DNA from: Campylobacter lari subsp. concheus
GTDB taxonomy: Bacteria > Campylobacterota > Campylobacteria > Campylobacterales > Campylobacteraceae
NCBI RefSeq assembly: GCF_008245025.1
Contig: NZ_CP043426.1
Location: 186,001-250,000, forward strand
DNA: 64,000 bases
Direction of reading: 5' to 3'
The notes under the pieces are model-generated. The model was not told the DNA's origin and did no database searches. It worked only from the letters and a program-made list of their open reading frames with translations. Positions 56,902 to 64,000 of this stretch are shown here, one piece after another. A program made the position numbers and the translations under genes. Every line of letters starts with the position of its first letter. Position 1 is the first letter of the stretch.

Positions 56902-57570
56902 TTATTTTTTAAGTTTTTGTAAATATCTATAGACGCTAGGTTCTGATATATTAAGTGATTTAGCAACTATAGGTATGCTTCCTTTAATGTTAAAAATTCC
57001 TTTCGAATGAAGCTTTTTAATAATCTCATCTTTTTGCTCAGTGCTTAAACTATATCCCGAATTTAAATATTTTAAGTCTATGTTTTCAGCTAAAATATCT
57101 TCTATAGAATGGCTAAGTGTTTCTATATTACTCACATTGTGTAAATTTACATTGTTTTGATTATGAATATCTAATAAATCACTAAAATCATTGATTTTTT
57201 CAAGTTCTATGATTTTACTAATAGCATTTCTAAGCTCTGTGGTATCGTGATTTATACATAAAATTCCCACAATTTTATTTTGATTTTTAATGAAAAAAGT
57301 TGATCCAGTAACAATCTTAGACTTTCCAACCTTTGCTTTATAATCACATAAAAAATCTTTATTTAAATACTCTTTTTCTTGTACAAGTTCACTTGCAAAA
57401 GAAGTTAATGGAGAATTAATTGTTCTTCCACTAATGTGGTTATTTGCAATGGCTGCAATATATGAACCTTCAGGCGCAATCACATGAAAAACTATTTCAT
57501 ATTGATCGCCAAGTACCTGTCCTAAAAACTGAGTAAGTTTGATAAATAATTCTTTTTGTTGCTCATCCAT
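56902..57570 (-). CDS. YheO/PAS-type HTH regulator (paralogue B, Cj1387c-like)
   Basis: 222 residues. YheO-like PAS domain (LGQVLGDQYEIVFHVIA, ANNHISGRTINSPLTSFA) and DauR-type HTH (FNIKGSIPIVAKSLNISEPSVYRYL). Divergent from ridA and the catabolic cluster, so its likely target. Relatives respond to small metabolites such as D-amino acids. In C. jejuni the same gene lies in this position. Start at 57570 fits the PAS homology although its ribosome site is weak. Confidence 0.88.
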   Translation of the reverse strand: MDEQQKELFIKLTQFLGQVLGDQYEIVFHVIAPEGSYIAAIANNHISGRTINSPLTSFASELVQEKEYLNKDFLCDYKAKVGKSKIVTGSTFFIKNQNKIVGILCINHDTTELRNAISKIIELEKINDFSDLLDIHNQNNVNLHNVSNIETLSHSIEDILAENIDLKYLNSGYSLSTEQKDEIIKKLHSKGIFNIKGSIPIVAKSLNISEPSVYRYLQKLKK

Positions 57571-57673
57571 GATCTAGACCTTTTTGTTGTTTTTTGTTAT
57601 TTTACAAAATATTTTCATCAAAGTTGTTAATAATTATAACAATAAAAAAAATTATTATTATGATAAAAAAATA

Positions 57674-57702
57674 TTGACAATTTATTATTATGATGATAAT
57701 AT
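57674..57702 (+). promoter_or_regulatory. Strong ridA-cluster promoter with embedded repeat
   Basis: TTGACA at 57674-57679, a 17-base spacer, TAATAT at 57697-57702. A full -35 is unusual in Campylobacter. The spacer holds TATTAT and ATAATA half sites (8 of 9 positions symmetric), so a regulator bound there would block polymerase. A second inverted repeat, TTGTTA with TAACAA, lies upstream near 57625-57643. Confidence 0.6.
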
Positions 57703-57737
57703 TATATTATGATTTCATTTAAACACAAGGAGTATAC

Positions 57738-58100
57738 ATGGCAAATTATCCAAAAGCTATAGGACCATATTCAGCTTATAGAGAAGCTAATGGTTTGTTA
57801 TTTATTTCAGGGCAACTTCCTATTAATCCAGAAAGTGGAAATATAGAAAGTGAAGATGTAAAAGAACAAACAAGACAATCATTGTTAAATATTAAGGCTA
57901 TATTAGAAGAAAATAATCTTTATTTTAATAATGTAGTTAAAACGACTTGCTTTTTAGCAAATATTGATGATTTTGTGGCTTTCAACGAGGTTTATTCTGA
58001 ATTTTTCGCAGCTCCATATCCTGCAAGAAGTGCTTTTGCGGTAAAAGATCTTCCTAAGGGTGCTAAAGTGGAGATAGAGGTTATTGCTCATAAAGGATAG
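57738..58100 (+). CDS. ridA: RidA-family enamine/imine deaminase
   Basis: Hydrolyses 2-aminoacrylate and related imines released by PLP lyases. 120 residues, YjgF/YER057c fold. Catalytic Arg97 in PARSAF and the C-terminal KVEIEVIA match active RidA. AAGGAG before the start. First gene of a cluster that includes a PLP beta-lyase, whose intermediate is the natural RidA substrate. Confidence 0.93.
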   Translation: MANYPKAIGPYSAYREANGLLFISGQLPINPESGNIESEDVKEQTRQSLLNIKAILEENNLYFNNVVKTTCFLANIDDFVAFNEVYSEFFAAPYPARSAFAVKDLPKGAKVEIEVIAHKG

Positions 58101-58103
58101 AGC

Positions 58104-59543
58104 ATGTTGGGTTTATTTTTTGCAGGATGTTCTGTATTTTTACTTGTATTTATGCTCTATAAAAAAATCAACGCCCATATGGCGTTGCTTTTAAGTGGTT
58201 TATTCTTGCTAGCTTTGGCAGGAATTTTTGGACTTTCTCCTATCATTAGTGAAAAGCAATCTTTACATTTAGGTCTTTTTGATATTTTCCAAGTAGTAAA
58301 TACCAAAATGTCAAGTACTCTAGCAGGACTTGGACTTACTTTAATGTGTATAGCAGGGTTCTCTGCTTATATGGATCATGTGGGCGCAAGCTATGCTTTA
58401 TTTAAAGTATTTGAAAGACCTTTAAAGGCGGTAAAATCACCTTATATTTTATTGCTAGTTTCATATTTTGTAATCCAGTTTTTAGTGCTTTTTATACCTT
58501 CACATGCAGGTTTAGCACTTTTACTTATGGTTACAATGTATCCTATTTTAGTACGCTCAGGTGTTTCTAAGCTTTCTGCGCTTTCGATTATTGCTATTTG
58601 TCAATACATTGACCATGGTCCAGGTAGTGGTAATGTGATTTTAGCTGCAAAAACAGCCGAAATTGATCCTGCGGTATATTTTGTGCATTATCAGCTTCCT
58701 ACAACTGTACCTATTATCATAGCAGTAGGTATTGCTATTTATTTTTGCTCAAAATATTTTGATAAAAAAGAAAATTTCACATTTAATCGTGATGATGTTG
58801 AAAAAGAATTAGCAGAACATGATGGTAAAAGTGAAGAGCTTAAAAAGCCACCTAGAATTTATGCGATTTTACCTATTATACCTTTAGTGTTAATTTTGGG
58901 TTTTAGTAGTGTTTTAGATAGCATTATGGTGCTAATGGGATTTACTACTATGGAAGAAGTTAAAGCAGCTTCATCTACTGCTATTAAAATGAATGTACCA
59001 GTTGCTATGATGATTTCAACCTTTATTGCAATTATTTTTGAAATCATTCGTTATAGAAGTTTGATTGATACTTTAAATTCTATCATGGTATTTTTTAAAG
59101 GTATGGGGCATTTGTTTGTAATCACAGTTTCTTTGATTGTTTGTGGTCAAGTTTTTGCAAGCGGACTTTTATCAGTTGGCTTTGTGGATACTTTAATAGG
59201 CTTTGCAAAAGATGCAGGTTTTGGAGTACTTGCTATTATTATAGCAGTTTCTATTTTGCTTGCTGTATGTGCATTTTTAATGGGTTCAGGAAATGCAGCA
59301 TTTTTCTCTTTTGCACCACTTATCCCAAATATAGCAAAATCTTTTGGTGTTGATACCATAGCTATGATAGCACCTATTCAAATCATGACAGGTTTTGGTA
59401 GATGTGTTTCGCCTATTGCGCCTGCTATTTTGGCAATTTCAGCTATGGCTAAAGTAAATCCATTACAAGTTGTAAAAAGAACAGCTATTCCTATGCTTGT
59501 AGCTGCTATTGTTAATGTGATTATGACTTATATTTATCTATAA
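58104..59543 (+). CDS. DcuC-family C4-dicarboxylate transporter
   Basis: 479 residues, about 12 membrane helices. Recognised by overall DcuC pattern: TKMSSTLAGLGLTLMCIAGFSAYMD (given here only in part), QYIDHGPGSGNVILAAKTA, and FGRCVSPIAPAILAIS. Three bases after ridA. Takes up or exchanges a dicarboxylate; in C. jejuni 11168 the equivalent (Cj1389) is recalled as a pseudogene, whereas this copy is intact. Confidence 0.88.
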   Translation: MLGLFFAGCSVFLLVFMLYKKINAHMALLLSGLFLLALAGIFGLSPIISEKQSLHLGLFDIFQVVNTKMSSTLAGLGLTLMCIAGFSAYMDHVGASYALFKVFERPLKAVKSPYILLLVSYFVIQFLVLFIPSHAGLALLLMVTMYPILVRSGVSKLSALSIIAICQYIDHGPGSGNVILAAKTAEIDPAVYFVHYQLPTTVPIIIAVGIAIYFCSKYFDKKENFTFNRDDVEKELAEHDGKSEELKKPPRIYAILPIIPLVLILGFSSVLDSIMVLMGFTTMEEVKAASSTAIKMNVPVAMMISTFIAIIFEIIRYRSLIDTLNSIMVFFKGMGHLFVITVSLIVCGQVFASGLLSVGFVDTLIGFAKDAGFGVLAIIIAVSILLAVCAFLMGSGNAAFFSFAPLIPNIAKSFGVDTIAMIAPIQIMTGFGRCVSPIAPAILAISAMAKVNPLQVVKRTAIPMLVAAIVNVIMTYIYL

Positions 59544-59556
59544 AAAGGAGTACAAA

Positions 59557-60726
59557 ATGAACAACAAAACTAAATTAATCCACCTAGGAAGAGGTGATCA
59601 AAATGCTGAAGTAAGATCAGTTAATCCAACTTTAATGCGTGCATCAACCATACTTTTTAAAGATCATGCAACTTGGCAAAAATACCGCGAGCTAAGAAAA
59701 ACAGATCGTGTTTTAAGTTATGGTGCTAGAGGAACAGCAACTAATTTTGAACTTGAAAAACTAATTTGTGCGCTTGAAGGTGGCCATAGAGCGCAACTTT
59801 TCCCAACAGGACTTGCAGCACTAGCTATGGTGCTTTTAAATTATGCTAGCAAAGATGCTCATTTTTTAATTACTGATGCTATTTATGGACCTGTTAGAAC
59901 GATTTGTGATTTGTTTTTAACTAAAATGGGTGTAGAAATTGACTTTTTAAAAGCTGATGCTTCTGATGTAGAAGAAAAAATCAAACCAAACACAAAATTA
60001 ATCCTTTGTGAAAGCCCAGGTTCTATACTTTATGAAATCATAGATTTACCAAAACTTTGTGAAATTGCGCACAAACATAACATACCAGTAGCGATTGATA
60101 ATACTTATTCAAGTGGGTATTTTTTAAATCCACTTGAGCTTGGTGTGGATATTTCAGTGATTGCAGCGACTAAGTACTTAAGTGGGCATTCAGATGTTAC
60201 TATGGGTATAGTAGTGATTAATGAAAAAGAATGGAAAAATTTTGATAAATTGCCAGAAGCTTTAGGATTTACTACAAGCCCTGATGATGCTTATTTAGTG
60301 CTTCGTGGTATGAGAACTTTAGATGTAAGAATGAAAGCTCATGAAAAAAGTGCGGATGAGATAGTAGAGTTTTTACAAAGTAGAAAAGAAGTTAAAACAA
60401 TCTTTTATCCAAAATTAAAAACTCATCCAAACCATGAAGTTTTTATGCGCGATCATAAAGGTGCTAACGGTATGGTAACGATTGAATTTGCAGATGGTAT
60501 TTCTAAAGAACAAGCCATTAAATTTGTAGATAATTTAGAGTATTTTTCAATCGGTGCAAGCTGGGGTGGATATGAGAGTTTAGCTACTGTTACTACTCCT
60601 CCAAGAACCGCGACAGATTGGAGTGCTAGAGGCCCTTTTGTGAGATTTCATATAGGTCTTGAGGATAGTAAGGATTTGATTGCTGATTTAAAACAAGCAT
60701 TTGAAAAAATAAATTTTAAAGGATAA
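59557..60726 (+). CDS. metC: PLP-dependent cystathionine beta-lyase-like enzyme
   Basis: 389 residues, Cys/Met metabolism PLP family. LSYGARGTATNFELE, the Tyr/Gly-rich FPTGLAALA, CESPGS, AIDNTYSSGYFLNPLELG and the PLP lysine in AATKYLSGHSD (Lys206). Short form closest to cystathionine beta-lyases that release pyruvate, ammonia and a thiol. Whether cystathionine or another thioether is the substrate is open given the catabolic neighbours. In C. jejuni 11168 the gene is recalled as split (Cj1392/1393). Confidence 0.88.
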   Translation: MNNKTKLIHLGRGDQNAEVRSVNPTLMRASTILFKDHATWQKYRELRKTDRVLSYGARGTATNFELEKLICALEGGHRAQLFPTGLAALAMVLLNYASKDAHFLITDAIYGPVRTICDLFLTKMGVEIDFLKADASDVEEKIKPNTKLILCESPGSILYEIIDLPKLCEIAHKHNIPVAIDNTYSSGYFLNPLELGVDISVIAATKYLSGHSDVTMGIVVINEKEWKNFDKLPEALGFTTSPDDAYLVLRGMRTLDVRMKAHEKSADEIVEFLQSRKEVKTIFYPKLKTHPNHEVFMRDHKGANGMVTIEFADGISKEQAIKFVDNLEYFSIGASWGGYESLATVTTPPRTATDWSARGPFVRFHIGLEDSKDLIADLKQAFEKINFKG

Positions 60727-60729
60727 AAC

Positions 60730-62094
60730 ATGGGTGTGAGTGTATTTGATATGAGGTTGCTTCAAGATTCTTGGAGTACCTCTGCAATGAGAGCTATTTT
60801 TAGCGAAGAAAATAGAATTCAAAAATGGCTTGATGTAGAAGCTGCCCTAGCAAAAGCTCAAGCAAAACTTGGCATTATCCCTAATGAAGCAGCTGTAGAA
60901 ATAGCTAAAAAAGCGCATTATAAATTTATGGATATGGATTTTATTTTTGCTGAGTTTAAAAAGACCAAACACCCTTTAGTACCTACTGTACGTGGTTTGG
61001 AAAAAGCTTGCGAAAATGGTCTTGGTGAATATGTACATTTTGGTGTAACAACGCAAGATATCATTGATACAGGTATAGTTTTACAATTTAAAGAAGCTAT
61101 GGCTTTAATCAAGCAAGATTTAAAAGATATAGCTAAAAATTTAGCAAAAATCGCAAAAGAACATAAAAACACTGCAATGATGGGAAGAACTTTAGCTTTA
61201 CAAGCTTTACCTATAACTTTTGGACATAAAGTTGCAATTTGGCTTAGTGAGCTTAATCGCCACTATGAAAGAATTATTGAACTTGAAAAAAGATTATATG
61301 TAGGATTAATCGTAGGTGCAGTGGGAACTAAAGCAAGCTTAAGTGATAAGGCTAATGAAGTAGAAAAACTTACTTTAGAAAGTTTAGGTTTAGAAGTTCC
61401 TGATATCTCATGGCAACCAGCAAGAGATCGTTTTATTGAGCTTGGTTATGTTTTAGGCAATATCAATGCAACCTTTAACAAAATAGCACATCAACTTTTA
61501 ATCTTAGCTCATAATGAAATCGATGAAATTGCTGAGCCTTTTGGAAAAGGTCAAGTGGGAAGCTCTACTATGCCTCATAAAAGAAATCCTGCAGTAAGTG
61601 AAAATGCAGTGACTGTAAGTAATGCTTTAAGAGCTAATATTGCAATTTTAAGCGATATAGAAAGACATGAGCATGAAAGAGATGGTCAAGTATGGAAAAT
61701 GGAATGGAAGCTTTTACCAGAAGCATTTTTAATGCTTTCAGTAGTATTAGCAAATATGAAATTCGTCTTTGATGATTTAGAAGTTAAAAAAGACAAAATG
61801 TTAAAAAATCTTGATACGCTTAATGGTTTTGTATTAGCAGAACGCGTGATGTTTGCTTTGAGTGATCATTATGGTAAACAACATGCACATGAAATTGTTT
61901 ATGAAAATGCTATGAGAGGTATAGAAAATCATAAAACTTTCAAAGAAGTTTTACTTGAAGATGAGCGCGTGAGTAAGGTTTTAAGTGAAAAGGATATTGA
62001 TGTTTTAATGGATGCTACAACTTATGTAGGTTATGCACCAAAATTAGTTGACGAGTTCTTAGAAAAAATCGCTAATGCACAAATTCTAAAGTAG
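60730..62094 (+). CDS. Fumarase/aspartase-superfamily lyase, adenylosuccinate lyase-like
   Basis: 454 residues. Superfamily signature GSSTMPHKRNP near 278, the catalytic HFGVTTQDIIDTG (near 98) and MMGRTLALQALPITFGH. Resembles PurB and PcaB-type members. A second lyase beside the purine enzyme is expected, so it likely cleaves another N- or S-succinyl adduct to fumarate. Four bases after the PLP lyase and six before MmgE/PrpD. Confidence 0.85.
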   Translation: MGVSVFDMRLLQDSWSTSAMRAIFSEENRIQKWLDVEAALAKAQAKLGIIPNEAAVEIAKKAHYKFMDMDFIFAEFKKTKHPLVPTVRGLEKACENGLGEYVHFGVTTQDIIDTGIVLQFKEAMALIKQDLKDIAKNLAKIAKEHKNTAMMGRTLALQALPITFGHKVAIWLSELNRHYERIIELEKRLYVGLIVGAVGTKASLSDKANEVEKLTLESLGLEVPDISWQPARDRFIELGYVLGNINATFNKIAHQLLILAHNEIDEIAEPFGKGQVGSSTMPHKRNPAVSENAVTVSNALRANIAILSDIERHEHERDGQVWKMEWKLLPEAFLMLSVVLANMKFVFDDLEVKKDKMLKNLDTLNGFVLAERVMFALSDHYGKQHAHEIVYENAMRGIENHKTFKEVLLEDERVSKVLSEKDIDVLMDATTYVGYAPKLVDEFLEKIANAQILK

Positions 62095-62100
62095 GAAAAA

Positions 62101-63441
62101 ATGTATTTAAGTGAAAAACTAGCCGAATTTATCGCAAATTTAGACTATGAAACTATTCCTAGTGAAGTAAAACAAAGAGCAAAAGAGCTTATGCTTGATG
62201 CACTAGGAACAGCCCTAGCTGCTAAAAATGAAGCTTGTGTTTTAAATGCGACTAAGGCCTTTGAAGCTTTAAGTGTAAATCCTAGTGAAAAAAATTGGAG
62301 TGGGGATAAAAAGCTTGATATAATTTATGCTGCGATGGTAAATGCTATTGCAGCACATGCCCTTGATTTTGATGATACTCATACTGAAGCTATTTTGCAC
62401 GCTAGTGCTATTTTAACTCCGCTTTGTTTAACTTATGGATTTAGTGTAAGTAAAGATGGAAAAAAAGTTTTAAAAGCCTTTATTGTTGGTTGGGAAATTG
62501 CTGCTAGAGTGGGTATAGCAAGCAAAGGAAGTTTCCATAAACGTGGCTTTCATACTACAGCTATAGCGGGAATTTTTGGTAGTGTAGCTGCAAATTGTGT
62601 TTTACTTGATTTAAACAGAGAGCAAATCATCAATGCGTTAGGTTTAGCAGGAAGTTTTGCAAGTGGGGTAAATGAGTTTTTATCTAATGGATCTAATTCC
62701 AAAGTTTTACATATAGCTAATGCTTTGAAAAATGGAATTTTAGTAGCAAATTTCGCAAAAGCTAATATGAGTGGTCCTTTGAGTATATTTGAAGGAAGGG
62801 ATAATATTTTTAGAACTTTTGGCTTAGAAGATGAGTGTGATAAAAATGAACTTTGTAAGGGTTTGAATGAAATTTGGCAAGTAATGCAAGTTTCGTTAAA
62901 ACCTTATCCAAGTTGTCATTTTGCACATGGACTTATTGATTGTGCTATGAGTTTAAGGAGCGATGGCTTAAAAGCACAAGATATTAAAAGTATACATTGT
63001 TTTGTAGATGAGGTGCCAATTTCATTTATCTGTGATCCAATAGAAGCAAAATACACTCCACAAAGTGCTTATGCGGCCAAGTTTTCCATGCCTTTTTTAA
63101 TGGCTTTAGCATTTTTTGATGGTAAAATTACTTTAAAATCTTATGAAGATTTAAATAGAGCTGAACTAATAGAATTTGCTAAAAAAATTAGCTATGAGAA
63201 GAGAAAATCTAGCGGTTTTCCTAAATACTTTCCAGGGCATTTAGAAGCTGTTTTAAATGATGGAAGAATAATTAAAAAAGATGTACTGATTAATAAAGGA
63301 AATTTTGATAATCCTTTAAGTTTTGATGAATTAAAAGATAAATTTCTTTCTAATGCTAGCATAGCACTTTCTTTAGAAAAGGCTGATGAATTAGTCAAAA
63401 AGCTTCAAAATTTAGAAAATCTAAATGATTTTGATTTCTAG
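62101..63441 (+). CDS. MmgE/PrpD family protein
   Basis: 446 residues. Helical N-terminal domain (LAEFIANLDYETIPSEVKQR, ELMLDALGTALAAKNE) and the family active-site stretch AHALDFDDTHTEAILHASA near 82; C-terminal alpha/beta domain (SLKPYPSCHFAHGLID). Members include 2-methylcitrate dehydratase, cis-aconitate decarboxylase, and iminodisuccinate epimerase. No prpB or prpC nearby, so methylcitrate cycle is unlikely. Last gene before a good terminator. Confidence 0.88.
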   Translation: MYLSEKLAEFIANLDYETIPSEVKQRAKELMLDALGTALAAKNEACVLNATKAFEALSVNPSEKNWSGDKKLDIIYAAMVNAIAAHALDFDDTHTEAILHASAILTPLCLTYGFSVSKDGKKVLKAFIVGWEIAARVGIASKGSFHKRGFHTTAIAGIFGSVAANCVLLDLNREQIINALGLAGSFASGVNEFLSNGSNSKVLHIANALKNGILVANFAKANMSGPLSIFEGRDNIFRTFGLEDECDKNELCKGLNEIWQVMQVSLKPYPSCHFAHGLIDCAMSLRSDGLKAQDIKSIHCFVDEVPISFICDPIEAKYTPQSAYAAKFSMPFLMALAFFDGKITLKSYEDLNRAELIEFAKKISYEKRKSSGFPKYFPGHLEAVLNDGRIIKKDVLINKGNFDNPLSFDELKDKFLSNASIALSLEKADELVKKLQNLENLNDFDF

Positions 63442-63464
63442 CAATCTCATTTTTTGAGATTGCT
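63440..63464 (+). terminator. Terminator of the catabolic cluster
   Basis: AGCAATCTCA, loop TTTTT, TGAGATTGCT, ten perfect pairs starting in the MmgE/PrpD stop codon, followed by TATTATTTT. Confidence 0.85.
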
Positions 63465-63533
63465 TATTATTTTAAAAAATAAATAATTTAATTTTTTATA
63501 TAATGTTTTATCTTAGTTTTTGTAAGGAAAAAC

Positions 63534-63761
63534 ATGACTTTAGATGCATTAAAAGATAATGAAGAAGCTATTATAGTAGGCTTTGAAGCAGATAAACAAC
63601 TCCAATCAAGACTTTTTAGTTTTGGTTTTGCAAAAAACAAAAAAGTTAAAAAAATTCGCTCTTCTATTGCAAATTCTACTATTATGGTAGAACTTGATAC
63701 AACTTGCGTGATTTTACGCTCAAGTGAAGCAAAAATAATACAAATTTCAAAAGAGTTTTAA
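63534..63761 (+). CDS. feoA: FeoA-family protein
   Basis: 75-residue SH3-like protein that assists ferrous iron uptake by FeoB. FeoA pattern: ALKDNEEAIIVGFEADKQLQSRLFSFGF (first part) and a final VILRSSEAKII. A TATAAT-like -10 lies about 40 bases upstream. Its stop overlaps the feoB start (TAATG). Confidence 0.88.
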   Translation: MTLDALKDNEEAIIVGFEADKQLQSRLFSFGFAKNKKVKKIRSSIANSTIMVELDTTCVILRSSEAKIIQISKEF

Positions 63762-64000
63762 TGAAAAAAATCATCATTGCTTTAGTAGGTCAGCCAAATG
63801 TTGGTAAAAGTTTATTAATTAACGCACTTTGCAAAGCTAATATGAAAGTTGGAAATTTTAGCGGTGTTACAGTTGAAAAAGCTGAGGCTAGATTAGTTTA
63901 TAAAAATTATGAGTTTAAATTTATAGATTTACCAGGAACTTATGCATTAGATGGTTATAGCGAAGAAGAAAAAATTACAAAAGATTTTTTAAGAAAAGGC
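63761..64000 (+). CDS. feoB: Ferrous iron transporter FeoB, 5' part
   Basis: First 80 residues of FeoB; the gene runs past the window end. G-protein domain with G1 ALVGQPNVGKS at 8-18, switch I NFSGVTVEK at 33-41 and G3 DLPGTYAL at 57-64, in the order expected. Inner-membrane Fe2+ uptake. Confidence 0.93.
   Translation, partial: MKKIIIALVGQPNVGKSLLINALCKANMKVGNFSGVTVEKAEARLVYKNYEFKFIDLPGTYALDGYSEEEKITKDFLRKG

Noticed and set aside
51908-57737. Shared TTACAAAATA word before both YheO genes as a common operator
   Set aside because: A 10-mer in DNA this AT-rich is expected by chance, and its position relative to each start differs.
59141-59359. Two overlapping short frames within the DcuC gene
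   Set aside because: Out-of-frame reading of membrane helices, Cys/Phe/Ser-rich, without start signals.
62101-63441. MmgE/PrpD as 2-methylcitrate dehydratase of propionate use
   Set aside because: No prpB, prpC or acnD-type gene is adjacent; neighbours point to another substrate.
1-64000. CRISPR array, rRNA, tRNA, insertion sequences, prophage genes
   Set aside because: Looked for direct repeats with spacers, cloverleaf-type sequences, transposase and integrase motifs; none seen.

Overview
The window reads as chromosomal DNA of an epsilonproteobacterial Campylobacter, most likely of the C. lari group. It is very AT-rich, genes are tightly packed, ribosome sites are AAGGA-like, and TTG starts are common. 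It carries markers typical of the genus: FlhF/FlhG/FliA/FliM/FliY, a CemR/HP1021-type orphan regulator, ispDF fusion, KatA with an ankyrin partner, and FeoAB. Many blocks match C. jejuni gene order as I remember it (no search was run), but joined differently. I saw no rRNA, tRNA, CRISPR array, transposase or integrase. No gene-free stretch exceeds about 245 bases.

Layout. 1-6225 (+): M23 peptidase end, lpxC, a TsaB-like gene with no standard start codon, thrB, ylxR, infB, rbfA, rimP, closed by a perfect 28-bp palindrome. 6275-9885: a small gene broken by a one-base frameshift, then the McrBC restriction pair. 9894-15055: ribD, SppA-type peptidase, an aminofutalosine-deaminase-like amidohydrolase, aroQ, an M24 peptidase, folK. 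15064-20266: flagellar placement and switch operon flhF-flhG-membrane protein-fliA-fliM-fliY, then a LOG-family gene and mnmA. 21914-23067: an accessory module of a divergent XRE repressor gene and two unrecognised genes, with twin identical palindromic operators and hairpins on both sides. 23087-29090: pgpA, ATP-sulfurylase-like gene, cemR, ispDF, and divergent mrp and dapD. 29101-33269: lipase, dps, pgi, galU, YigZ. 33289-35575: a flagellar-type sigma-54-promoted gene, a small unknown gene, an ABC-F protein. 35629-43590: degenerate GGDEF membrane protein, phosphohexomutase, tilS, rimO, prfB, a tandem UspA coupled to a K+-channel-like protein, and a 25-residue-repeat BspA-like protein. 43720-51204: YeiH and its LysR regulator, murD, mraY, gpmI, fabG, acpS, fliL. 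51269-64000: two paralogous YheO/PAS regulators, katA and ankyrin partner, argH, two Dcu-type transporters, RidA, a PLP C-S lyase, a fumarase-superfamily lyase, an MmgE/PrpD protein, feoA and the start of feoB.

Most of the window is housekeeping: cell envelope, translation, flagella, cofactors, central metabolism. The parts with most room for new biology are (i) the RidA-DcuC-PLP lyase-fumarase family-MmgE/PrpD cluster at 57.7-63.4 kb under a divergent PAS regulator, which looks like a complete catabolic route for an unidentified C4-dicarboxylate-type or thioether/amine adduct substrate; (ii) the XRE-controlled two-gene module at 21.9-23.1 kb; and (iii) the translationally coupled UspA/channel pair at 41.4-43.0 kb.
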